NCBI RefSeq assembly: GCF_019703515.2
Contig: NC_059346.1
Coordinates: forward strand, 48,963,501-49,027,500
Length of the DNA stretch: 64,000 nt
Source: Myxocyprinus asiaticus
Lineage: Eukaryota; Chordata; Actinopteri; Cypriniformes; Catostomidae
Direction: 5' to 3'
Notes under the pieces: model-generated
The model's input: only the letters and a program-made list of their open reading frames with translations
Databases searched by the model: none
Told to the model about the DNA's origin: nothing
Shown here: positions 11,471 through 22,547 of the stretch, in pieces
Layout of the letters: every line of letters begins with the position of its first letter
Numbering within the stretch: position 1 is the stretch's first letter
Program-made: the position numbers and the translations under genes

Positions 11471-11558
11471 TATTATGTCATTGTAATCATGTAATCACTA
11501 GCACATAAGCAACAGTGAGAGAGAAGCAGGCTGTTTTACTTATATGAAGTTTTTCGCA

Positions 11559-11641
11559 CCTGCATTCCAGTCTACATCTTGATGTAATTCTTCCTCATGA
11601 TCATGCAGTGTGTTTTCATCAGATGAATGGGAGGCTAAACA
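11559..11641. repeat. Inner inverted repeat of the hAT element, left arm
   Basis: About 83 bp whose reverse complement lies at 12116-12199 with some mismatches. Shared blocks include 'GCATGATCATGAGGAAG', 'ATTACATCAAGAT' and 'GTTTAGCCTCCCATTCA'. The two arms could pair around a 475-bp loop. Confidence 0.85.
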
Positions 11642-12115
11642 CTATTAAAGTGTGATGAGACTCGCGCTATGTGTGCAGGCCATTTGCACATCACAAGCCG
11701 ATCAGCTATTTATTCATTTTCAGTGGATCGCACCTGCAAAATCCTAAAACTTTATTCCCAGGTTTAATGTATATTTTGAATAGACTCTGATTTTATGTTT
11801 TCTCTTTTAATCGTTTAATGTAATTTTGAGTGTGACCATGGTTTAAGGAGGGTGTACCTGTATGCTGGTTGGAAATCTCAAGGATAAATAGTGATATTTT
11901 CCTTTGACATCACGTGTTGTTCTGAAAACAAAAAGAAACATATGAAACTCTGAATGTAGGCTGTCAACCACGCAGCCTGACCAAAGCAAAGCGGGTGCAT
12001 TTACTTGCGCGATTAACCGAAAGTGAAGCGCTGCCGGCTCGTGATGCGCAAATGTCTTGCACGTGCTGCACGAGTCTGTTGGGTCTACTGCAGTCTCGTC
12101 ATATTTTAACTTTTT

Positions 12116-12199
12116 GTTTAGCCTCCCATTCAGCTCATGAAAACATGCTGCATGATCATGAGGAAGGATTACATCAAGATATATATTGGAATGCAGGAG
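12116..12199. repeat. Inner inverted repeat of the hAT element, right arm
   Basis: Partner of 11559-11641. Begins 'GTTTAGCCTCCCATTCAGC' and ends 'GGAATGCAGGAGC'. Confidence 0.85.
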
Positions 12200-12666
12200 C
12201 GGAATATATATATAAATAAAAGAGTCTACTCCTCTCTCGCCATTGCTGGCGTGCCAGAGATTACCCCTCCATGTACCAATGCTGGCACGCATGCAATAGG
12301 TTGCCGACCCCTGCCATAGTCTTTCTGTCAGCTCGAATCAGTCTATTGACCTCTCTTCAACAAGGCATTTCCATCCGCAGAACTGCCACTCACTGGGTGT
12401 TTTTTGTTTTTGGCACCATTCTGAGTAATTTCTAGAGACTGTTGTGTGTGAAAATCCCAGGAGATCAGCAATTGCAGAAATACTTAAACCAGCCTGTCTG
12501 GCACCAACAAACATGCCACGGTCACTGAGATAAAGTTTTTTCTCCATTGTGATGGTTGATATGAACATTAACTGAAGCTCCTGACCCGTATCTGCATTCG
12601 TTTATGCATTGTACTGCTGCCAAATGATTGGCTGATAAGATAATCACATGAATAAGTAGGTGTAGG

Positions 12667-12990
12667 TTAAATGTGCAATATGTAACAATTTTCATGTAAT
12701 ATTCGCCTTTTTTTACCAATGTGTGAACGGCATGTAACGCAACTTAAAAAATGAGCCCTTCCCGGACTTTCTAGTTTGCCTATTAAAGCCTGTAGACTGA
12801 TTTTCATGCAAAGGGAGCGGGTCGGTTTTCCCGGGAAAATCCAAAGTATGTGACGTTTATGCGCGCTCCCGAGAGCCTTGCCTCAGTGCTTCTCTTCCAC
12901 TATTCAACAGTGACAACAAACTGCAATACTAGGTAACGTTATCTTAGAGATGGAATCCAGCAAACGTCCGGCTCCCAGCACAACATTATT
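12667..12990. mobile_element. MITE, left part (right end at about 18030-18136)
   Basis: Starts with TTAA followed by 'ATGTGCAATATGTAACAATTTT'. The inverted partner, 'AATCTTACATACTGCACCTTTAG', ends at about 18136. The two ends are 5.4 kb apart because the inverted duplication, a SINE and an L1 copy lie between them. TTAA-flanked ends suggest a piggyBac-like MITE. Confidence 0.6.
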
Positions 12991-12992
12991 AA

Positions 12993-14640
12993 AGAAATAT
13001 TAAAGATTTCACACAATTTCGTGATCAGTAATAAAATAAGCAAATTTGTAACATTAACTGTGTTAACTCATTTTGAACAAAAGGGCAGGTTTTCTTTCAT
13101 TAAAGCTCTTTCACAAGATGCTCTGAAAATTCTCATGCAGAATCATGATTATATCATAATCATTGGGTTTTGCACAAATATTTCACTCAAACTGTTATGC
13201 TGATAATATCATTTGTACTGAAAAATAAATGATTAAATTCGAAAAATGCAAAATAGAAACATTTTCACAAGTGGACTCAAACTTAGAAAAATCACATACA
13301 AGTGCATGTTTGTTTTTTATTTTTTTGTTTTGTGGGGGTCGGCACAGCCATTGACCAGGAAAATAAAAAATGGCACTCCATGTCAAAAAGGTTGCCGACA
13401 CCTGTGCTATGGTAACTCAGATAACCCCCCGTATTGTAGTGAGCAGAATAGCATGTTAGAATGCACAACCTGTCAAACCTTGAGGCGGATGGGCTACAAC
13501 AGCAGAAGACCACGTCGGGCAAGCAGGACCACAGTGTTCCTAATAAAGTGCTCAGTGAGTGTATTTACTCTTTTAACGCATATCCCTGGTTTTATTGTGG
13601 ATAATTCATTAGTGCATGTTATTGGACATAGAGGACGTATATTACGTAGAGAACGTCGTTCCGACCAGAACAATACGGATCTACCCGAACCAGAAACCTT
13701 GGATTAATAGCGATGTTCGCGCGGCACTTGATGCGCGGACCTCCGCTTTTAATTCCGGGAACGCGGAGGAGCATAAACAAGCCAGATATGCCCTCCAAAA
13801 AATCCGAAAAGCAAAACGTTAGTACAGGAACAAGATTGAAGGACAGTTCAACACCACCAACTCTAGAAGCATGTGGCAGGGAATTAATATCATCACGGAC
13901 TTTAAAGGGAATAAAAACTCCGCCGTGAACACCGCTGCCTCTCTCACGGATGAGCTGAATACTTTTTATGCTCGTTTCGAGGGAAATAACACCGCCCTCG
14001 AGGAGAGAGCTCTTGCGGCCGAAGCTACAGAGGTTAGTTCACTCTCCGTCTCTGTAGCGGATGTAACCCGATCCTTCCGACGGGTGAATATCCACAAAGC
14101 CGTGGGTCCAGATGGCATTCCAGACCGCGTCATCAGAGCGTGTGTGAACCAACTGGCTGGTGTTTTTATGGATATTTTCAACCTTTCCCTCTCTTTATCT
14201 GTAGTCCCCACATGCTTTAAAACGTCCACCATTGTGCCTGTTCCAAAGCAATCCAAAATCACTTGCTTTAATGACTGGCCCTCATCATCAGCAAATGCTT
14301 TGAGAGACTAATCAGCGATTACATCTGCTCTGTGCTGCCTCCATCACTAGACCCATTGCAGTTTGCTTACCGCAACAACCGCTCCACTGATGATGCCATT
14401 GCATCTACAATACACACTGCTCTCTCCCACCTGGAAAAAAAGAACACTTATGTGAGAATGTTGTTTGTAGGCTACAGCTCAGCATTCGACACCATAGTTC
14501 CCTCGAAGCTTGATGAGAAACTCCGGGCTCTGGGCTTAAACAGCTCACTGTGCAGCTGGATCCTGGACTTTCTGTCAAGCAGACGCCAGGTGGTTAGAAT
14601 GGGCAGCAACATCTCCTCATCACTGACCCTCAACACTGGA
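12993..14640. repeat. Right arm of the 1.65-kb inverted duplication
   Basis: Reverse complement of 9819-11470. It contains, in order on the + strand, the hAT left end inverted (to about 13404), the Tc1 remnant piece, and the L2-type LINE sense strand (13600-14640). The LINE part shares the same premature stop after QKIRKAKR and the same NDW-P deletion as the left arm, so duplication came after decay. It stops abruptly at 14640, before the FADD motif. Confidence 0.9.
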
Positions 14641-14665
14641 TCAGTAATCAAATAAGCAAATTTGT
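14639..14665 (+). repeat. 27-bp direct repeat at the inverted-duplication junction
   Basis: Matches 13023-13049 with one mismatch (block 'AAATAAGCAAATTTGT'), and matches 11412-11438 in inverse orientation. It bounds the inserted 1.6-kb segment on its right side. Confidence 0.9.
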
Positions 14666-15090
14666 GGGGCCTGGGTAGCTCAGTAGTAAAAGATTTGCTA
14701 GTTCGAATCCCAGGGCGTGCTGAGTGACTCCAGCCAGGTCTCCTAAGCAACCAAATTGGCCCGGTTGCTAGGGAGGGTAGAGTCACATGGGGTAACCTCC
14801 TCGTGGTCGCTATAATGTGGTTCGTTCTCGGTGGGGCGCGTGGTGAGTTGAGCGTGGATGCCGCGGTGGATGGCGTGAAGCCTCCACACGCGCTATGTCT
14901 CCGTGGCAACGCGCTCGGCAAGCCACGTGATAAGATGCGCGGGTTGGCTGTCTCAGATGCAGAGGCAGCTGGGATTCGTCCTCCGCCTCCCGGATTGAGG
15001 CGAATCACTATGCGACCACGAGGATTTAAAAGCGCATTGGGAATTGGGCATTCCAGATTGGGTAAAAAACACAAATAAATAAATAAAAAA
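14666..15090 (+). mobile_element. tRNA-derived SINE
   Basis: Starts 'GGGGCCTGGGTAGCTCAGTAG', an A-box-like tRNA head, followed by the B-box 'TAGTTCGAATCCC'. The body is 'CCAGGTCTCCTAAGCAACC', and the 3' end is 'GGGCATTCCAGATTGGG' plus an A-rich tail. Imperfect target duplications, 'CAAATTTGT' and 'CAATTTTTGT', flank it. It is inserted in a hAT fragment. The head lacks part of the region between the two boxes. Confidence 0.88.
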
Positions 15091-15473
15091 AAAACAATTT
15101 TTGTGACATTAACATTTTTTTATTAAATCATACAATAACAAGGAAATGCAAAACATATATATATATAAAATCAACATTTAAACCCCAATTAAACCAATTG
15201 GTCTCCATATAAACATTGATTTCAGTCTTTAACATTAGTTGGAAATCAGTATTTTGCAACAGGGATACATTAAAGCGGCAACTATATGATTTCTTTTTCT
15301 CCATATGTGGCAACATCTCTAAACTCACCAGGGCGTGATCTGAGACTAAGATGTTTCCAATTGAGCAATCAACAACAGATGAAATGAAGGATTTAGATAT
15401 TTAAAAAAAATCTATTCTAGAATAAATCTTATGAACTGATGAAACAAAAATGTATAGTCCCTACCAGATGGGT

Positions 15474-16040
15474 TCAAAGTTGCCAGATATCTGCAAGACC
15501 AAGATTTTTGCACATCCTGTGAAGTGTCAGTGTTGCTCTAGGGGGCTTACACACTTTTGCTTCATTATGATCAAGGACTGAGTCCATCAAAAGATTAAAG
15601 TCTCCTCCCAATATTATATCATGAGGGGTGCCAGCAGCTTGCAACATCCCTTCAAGATCTATAAAAAAGCCCTGATCATCAGCGTTAGGTGCATTAATAT
15701 TAGCCAAAATCAGACTTTGCCCCTGAATTTCTCCTAAAACAACAATGACTCTTCCAAATGTATCTTTAATCTGTTTGAGATATTTGAATTGTAGATGCTT
15801 ACTTATCAATGTAATGACTCCCCTACTCTTACTTGAGCCTGCACTAAAGAAAACATGTCCACCCCATATCTTCCCAAATTGTTCGGCTTCCTGCGAGGAA
15901 AGATGTGTTTCTTGAAGAAACACTATATCATATTTCTTATGCTTAAGAAAAGAAATAACCTTCCTTCTTTTTATGGGGTGCCCCAATCCATTCACATTCC
16001 ATGTGGAGAGAGATAACCTACTCATAATAACATTTGACAT
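15474..16040 (-). pseudogene. L1 ORF2 fragment: AP-type endonuclease domain
   Basis: Reads LSLSTWNVNGLGHPIKRRKV, then DIVFLQETHLSS, then GVITLISKHLQF, then LILANINAPNADD and ILGGDFNLLMDSVLDH. The STWNVNGL, FLQETH and GGDFN motifs are the signature blocks of the LINE endonuclease. It is open over about 190 residues, longer than in the fuller copy, but ends without linker or RT. Confidence 0.88.
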
Positions 16041-16991
16041 ATTGATATAACAATGAAACAAAAAAAATTTTCTGTCAAAAACAAGATTATACAAACCATA
16101 TTCAAATCCCGAACGTCCCCCCGAACAAAACAAACAGAAAAAAGAAAAATGTACGCATTAACACTACGACAGTGCCAACCGGCGTCAATCCCTCCAAACT
16201 CAAAAGGTCCATGTACGCATGCAAGAACCCCCACGACAACTTTGCCATCGGATTGCTCAAGTCCGGTGCTTCTATACAAATTTTGTGAGGCAAAAATTAC
16301 ATAACAGAAAATACTTTGTAAAACAGACCCAAGCCAACAGGCAGAATAAACAAAAAAAACATGTAGATTCATTCACAGAACTGTCTTGAAGGTTTGTTCC
16401 TCCACAAAAAAACTCCAGCTGATATAAAGCCGTTCAGTTTCCTCGGACAAACAAAGTGTTTCAAGTGTTCAGTGAACCAGCTGTTATGAGTGCAGCAGAT
16501 GACGTAATCATTCCAATGTCCCGCGAAAATACTCCACAAAAACAAACTCCAGCCAACAGGAGACAAAAACACAAAGAATGAACAGATTCATCCACAACAC
16601 TGTCCTGAAGCAGTGTTATTCCACAAAACAAACTCCAGCCGCTAGGCGGAACCAGCATCCCGGTTCCTCGGATGATCAAGAGTCAAATTCACTTGGAGGC
16701 CGCGTAAAAATTAAAAAACAAAAATACACCATGACTTACTCAGCCCATCAACTTTATAAAAGACGTCCTTTATGTGAGCATGTAGATATTTTGCGGTCAT
16801 CCTTAATGTCCATTCTCAGTCTGGCCGGGAACATCAGTGTAGAAGAGATCTTCCGTCAATGCAAAAGTTTCTTGAAGGAAGTGTCATTCCACAAAACAAA
16901 CTCCAGCCGCTAGGCAGAGCCAGATTCCTCAGACAATTGAGTCACTGAACAGCGAGTCAGTCCACTATTCCAATTATTCTACGTAAGTCCA

Positions 16992-17761
16992 CTATTCTAT
17001 GTCCAATGTATTTATGAAGGAGAATGCCAGTTTTGGACATGTAAATAATTTGCTGCCGCCCCTGGTGTCTATTCTCAGTTTGGCTGGGAACATCAGTGCA
17101 AAAGCGATCTTCCGTTGATATAAGAGTTTCTTACATTCCTTGAACCAATCGCGTTTCTCTCTTGTCGAATTCGCAAAGTCAGGGAACAAGAAAATATTGT
17201 GATTCTTCCAAGAAAGTTTTCCTTTGCTCCTCGCCTGGCGCAACACGAGATCTTTATTGGATGATCTCAGAAATTTGGACAGAATTGATCGGGGCCTGTC
17301 TCCCTCAGCAGATCTGCGAGCCGGGACTCTGTGAGCTCGCTCGATTTCCAGTTTAGGGCCTGTTATGTCGAGCAGACTCGAGAAGAGCTCGTGTAGGAAT
17401 TTCACCATATCTCTGCCTTCTTCATGCTCAGGAATGAAAACAATTCATATGTTATTCCTTCGGTTCATATTTCGAAATATTCAAGTTTTTCCAAAATGTA
17501 TTCCAAGTCTGTTTTGGATGCGGGCGGATTAGCGGATAATTCCCTTTCCGATGATTCCAGATAATCGATTCGTTTCTCAACATCCAACACTCTTGTGACC
17601 AACTCAGAGAATTTTGTTTCCATCGCCGTAATGTTGCAAGATGTTGGACAGTTGACGCTGGATTTAATCTCCCGACGTGCCGTCCAAATCGAGTCCCCGG
17701 CTCGCAGGCGCATCAGAGGTTTCAGAGAGTGGTGGTGGCGGCGTAGTGGGCTAAAGCACAT
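16992..17761 (-). pseudogene. L1 ORF1-like fragment
   Basis: Two pieces in different frames. 17761-17465 contains METKFSELVTRVLDVEKRIDY and a coiled-coil-like stretch. 17408-16992 contains MVKFLHELFSSLLDITGPKL, ERAHRVPARR and LVLRQARSKGKLSWKNHNIF. It is homologous to 36380-35544. A frameshift near 17410-17465 breaks it, and the upstream part is displaced by a SINE insertion. Confidence 0.82.
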
Positions 17762-17923
17762 AACTGGTAATCAGAAGATTGCTGGTTCAATCCCCACAGC
17801 CATCACCATTGTGTCCTTGAGCAAGGCACTTAACTCCAGGTTTCTCCAGGGGAATTGTCCCTGTAATAAGTGCACTGTAAGTCGCTTTGGATAAAAGCGT
17901 CTGCCAAATGCATAAATGTAAAT
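17726..17923 (+). mobile_element. tRNA-derived SINE with L2-type tail, 7-bp target duplication
   Basis: A-box-like 'GTAGTGGGCTAAAGCACATAA', B-box 'GCTGGTTCAATCCCC', core 'GTGTCCTTGAGCAAGGCAC', tail 'GTCGCTTTGGATAAAAGCG'. GTTTCAG duplications lie at 17719-17725 and 17924-17930. The L1 sequence resumes on the far side ('GAGCACGTAAGTGTCTTTTA'), so the SINE entered the L1 copy. This is a different SINE family from 14666-15090. Confidence 0.88.
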
Positions 17924-17972
17924 GTTTCAGCTTGAGCACGTAAGTGTCTTTTAATGTCTCCAGAGTCTGAGG

Positions 17973-18019
17973 CCATTGACCAGTGAAATAAAAAATGGCA
18001 CTCCATGTCAAAAAGGTTG
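17973..18019 (-). mobile_element. hAT-element end fragment (third copy)
   Basis: Carries the 'AAAAAATGGCACTCCATGTC' block and ends 'GGTTGCCGAACCCTG', matching the inverted left end of the hAT at 11055. Together with 14641-14665 it appears to be the remains of a hAT copy split by a SINE and an L1. Confidence 0.75.
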
Positions 18020-18029
18020 CCGAACCCTG

Positions 18030-18136
18030 CTATGGAGTGTGTGCACAAGCAACAGGTAGCTGGCTGCAGTTCACTTAACGACCACAGGTATCATTAATAA
18101 CAAGGGTTTCTGAATCTTACATACTGCACCTTTAGA
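18030..18136. mobile_element. MITE, right part (left part at 12667)
   Basis: Contains 'GGTATCATTAATAACAAGGG' and finishes with 'TCTTACATACTGCACCTTTAG', the inverse of the end at 12667. Confidence 0.6.
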
Positions 18137-18300
18137 TATTGATTTCATGCTGAGTTTAAATATTAAATATTAAACATTTTCTCGTGTATAATATTGTCAG
18201 AACCTAGTTTTGAAATGTGACTTGTCTAATAGAAACCTTTCTCTCAGTCATAGATCTGGCTAAAAGGATACTAGAAATCCACTTAAATCCTTGGATGTTT

Positions 18301-18350
18301 TACATTTACATTTATTCATTTGGCAGATGCTTTTATCCAAAGCGACTTAC
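18301..18350 (-). repeat. SINE/L2 3'-tail fragment
   Basis: On the - strand it reads 'GTAAGTCGCTTTGGATAAAA' followed by 'GCATCTGCCAAATGAATAAA', the same tail as the SINE at 17726-17923. No tRNA head is present. Confidence 0.75.
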
Positions 18351-18954
18351 AAAAGAGGAATTTTTACGGACATATTACTTGTGTCGGAATCTTGAACATC
18401 CAAACAATGCTTAACAGCACCCTAAAGTCTAAGGCATAAGCATAACATTGTGCTTTTGTGTGTTTGAGACAGAGAAGGTGATTATTGTGTGAATGCTGTA
18501 TGGTTTATTATCTAACTTACAACTGAGGATGCTCGTAAAGAAATTAAACAGTCGCTATGAGTCAAACTTGTTCCACTTCATCATAATATCTCATTAGCCA
18601 TGCCACACTCTACAGCAAAGACCCCTGCAAGGATGTAATTACATGGGTTATTATTTTGTATTATTATTACCATTATTACAGTCCCCCTATCATACATTTA
18701 ATTACCACCAGAGTCTTGTCTACTAAATTCCTCTAATAAAATAAGAAGAATTTATAAACAACGCTTAATTCAAGAAATGAACCTCCATGATGATTTTAAT
18801 TTCAGTGAGCACAGACCGATTTTAGCAGCAGAACTTTTAACCCTTTAGACAGGCATTCCAAATCTGCTCAAATCTGTGCCGCTTTCTGTGAAGTTCTGTG
18901 TAGATTCCGTGTAGGCCCTTGAATAGGTTGTTTGGTTGTATAAAATATGAAATG

Positions 18955-19200
18955 TCCACAAAGTGTCCATTTATCTTCTCCATTTTGATCTAATAAAATT
19001 ATAAGGATATAGCTGCAGGTGGAAGCTCCAAAGATATAGGGAGCCCCTAATCCTTTCCCTAACCCTAACCGTGTGTGGAAGTGATGCCTCCTTTTAGAGT
19101 TGGTGTGACCCACTTTTGGAGTAAGCACACCCCTTCTGGAGTAGCCCCACCCTCTTTTGGATATCCTGCCCCATTAGGAGATCTCTGGCCTGCAGCTATA
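18955..19200. repeat. Dispersed repeat with degenerate tandem core, copy 1
   Basis: Contains repeated units around 'GGAGTAAGCACACCCCTTCT' and ends near 'GGCCTGCAGCTATA'. Related units ('GGTTACTCCAGAAGGGG', 'GGCCTGCAGCTATA') occur at 38755-38965 with altered order and orientation. Function unknown. Confidence 0.55.
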
Positions 19201-19273
19201 CCTACTTGGATAAAATGGGCTTGAGTTTAAAATCTGCCTTATAAGTGCTTAATCATCAATATCTGTTCATATA

Positions 19274-20898
<1,625 letters not shown>

Positions 20899-20938
20899 TA
20901 TATACATCCTACTTTTCACAGCTGTTGCAGAAAGGCAG

Positions 20939-22547
20939 AGTCACAGATACTGACAAGGCTTTGTATGGGTATTTTTCCAGATTAAGGGAGAGACCGTGTA
21001 CACCATCTCCTATGCACACTGGCACTGACAGTAAAGACAGCTCGATAACAAACTCCTCAAGTAGGAAAGGTAGAGAGGCAACACGGACATCTCCAGCACC
21101 TCACATCACTAGCAGTCTCCCACGGGTTACCCATCGTCCTACCACACCACAACCTGAGAGACAAAGTCCTCAAACTCCCCTAGTCCTTCAGAGGAACTCT
21201 AATCAGATCCAACACCACCAAGGCCCTGAGAAGTATCTGGGTCAAACCTGGACCAAATCACATTTTGTCTCCAAGATGAGACAGCATTCCTCAGTTGGAC
21301 AAGATTCCCAGGACAGAGCACACCTTGTCTCAGACAGGCAAGATTGTGCAAGCCCAGGAAGGGTCTTCCAGAGTTTCACACCAATTCAGCACTCTAGTCC
21401 CCCTAGTAATAGACATTTGTGCCCCAAACCTCCAAACATCACCATTAATGAGCCAGAGGACAATTGGAGTCACCAAAAAAGTCCAGATTTCATTTGCACA
21501 TTTTCTATTTCTAAAGGGGTAATTGGTGTCAACCCAGAAGCTCAACTGGCCAGACCTAAAATGGCAATTAAGAAAACCCAGGGAGATGATTTGGTGGAAT
21601 TTTCAGCTAAAACGAAAAATAATCTTGGAGTAAATGAGAAATGCCAACCAGAGAAAGGTGGAGGTAGATCAATAAGCAATAAGGTACAGTGCTTGTCCCT
21701 AGCAACGCCAAACATGGTGCAGTCCTCTCACTTAAGTAATTCTTCTGAAAGCGTCCCTGATTCTCAGAAGTCTAAAACAGATTCAGGTGTTGAAGAGGGT
21801 GGGATGGAGAGTAGTTATCTCTTCACTCCTCCTCCTCTCAGCCCTGCTCAGGAAACCATTCTCTACAAGAGCCTGGAAGAGGAAATCTTGTCCAATCTAC
21901 AACAGCTAAGCATTGATTCAGATGTCAACAGCAGCTCAGATGAAAAACACTTTGAGACTCCTGACCACTGTAAAGCCTCTGTCCCCAACATATCAGCAAA
22001 TCGTGATCAGGCACTACATCTTCGTTCATCTTGCACACCCAACAGTGGAAATGGGGCTAGTTTTGATGCAGTCATTGCAGAGCTCTCCAGTGGACAAAGG
22101 AAGATGGAGAAGGTGTCTGTTGAAAAGTGGGTTAATACTCTTGCTCAGGGTCTCAGAAGTAAGGTGGTGGAAGACCACACTATCTCATCTCACCTTAAGG
22201 TCTCCAAACCTTGTATGACCAGTTTGAGGTCCTCCTTGGTGCCCAGCATGGATTCAAAGGAGACTGCTGAACATGAGAAGATGTTAGTGGACAAGCCAAA
22301 TGTAGAAACCAAGGTTATCCATGGCAAAGTATCAAGTGTAGGAAGTGAACATTCAAAAAAGCAAAGGAGTTCTTCATTCAAACAAAGGAGATCCTTAAAG
22401 AAGCCAGAGAGAGTGCCATCTATCTACAAGCTGAAACTAAGACCATGTGTGCGACCTAGACGTGACCACAGATCTGACCGTGAACCCTCAAAGATTCCAA
22501 AACCAGTTTTCTACAAAAGAATAAGCTGCAAAGACGGTGATTCTTAA
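20939..22547 (+). CDS. gas2l2: gas2l2 last exon: long disordered C-terminal tail
   Basis: One open frame of about 536 codons. It begins VTDTDKALYGYFSRLRERP, is rich in Ser/Thr/Pro/Gln, contains a conserved-looking LEEEILSNLQQLSID segment (about 21870-21920), and ends with the basic block RRSLKKPERVPSIYKLKLRP, then VRPRRDHR, then PSKIPKP. The RVPSIYKLKLRP-RPRRDHR end resembles my recollection of mammalian GAS2L2. SKIP (codons from 22488) fits the SxIP motif by which GAS2-like proteins bind EB1 at microtubule plus ends. Three candidate acceptor AGs end at 20921, 20930 and 20938. Only the last restores the reading frame after the phase-2 donor at 4583, so that start is chosen; the others would need another short exon. 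Stop codon at 22545-22547. Confidence 0.83.

Larger units (their letters stand above)
11055..12313. mobile_element. Non-autonomous hAT-type element (1259 bp) with 8-bp target duplication
   Basis: Ends are inverted: 'CAGGTGTCGGCAACC' at 11055 and 'GGTTGCCGACCCCTG' finishing at 12313. Flanks are CCATAGCC (11047-11054) and CCATAGTC (12314-12321), an 8-bp duplication with one mismatch, as expected for hAT elements. No transposase is visible. The interior contains a shorter inverted repeat (11559-11641 with 12116-12199). Confidence 0.85.
10901..12560 (-). pseudogene. Tc1/mariner-type transposase remnant, split by a hAT insertion
   Basis: On the - strand, 12560-12338 encodes an N-terminal DNA-binding segment (LSDRGMFVGARQAGLSISAI, then ADLLGFSHTTVSRNYSEWC). 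The reading resumes at about 11040-10925 with TCQTLRRMGYNSRRPRRA, a typical next part of such transposases. The terminal motif 'TCACTGAGCACTTTATTAGG' is at 10901. The catalytic domain is absent: this is an internally deleted element, and a 1259-bp hAT lies inside it. Confidence 0.7.
15111..17972 (-). mobile_element. Partial L1-type LINE: ORF1 and endonuclease, no reverse transcriptase
   Basis: On the - strand it corresponds to about 33740-36365 of the L1 at 30543-36515: ORF1 (17940-16992), the inter-ORF region, and the endonuclease start (16040-15474). The reverse transcriptase part is absent. The left edge is a T-run (15114-15121) that could be the poly(A) end. The element therefore looks internally deleted rather than 5'-truncated. 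A SINE is inserted at 17726-17923. Confidence 0.85.

Noticed and set aside
14666..14720. tRNA-like sequence with A and B boxes
   Set aside because: It is the head of a SINE. It is followed by the shared SINE body and an A-rich tail, and the same body occurs at two other places. A complete tRNA fold is not present.
14472..15074. 200-residue open frame on the - strand
   Set aside because: Runs across a LINE/SINE junction and matches no domain. Antisense of both elements.
17726..17800. Second tRNA-like sequence
   Set aside because: Head of another SINE with an L2-type tail and a target duplication. Not a free-standing tRNA gene.
19055..19075. Telomere-like CCCTAACCCTAACC
   Set aside because: Only about two units inside a dispersed repeat. 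No array, so not a telomeric tract.
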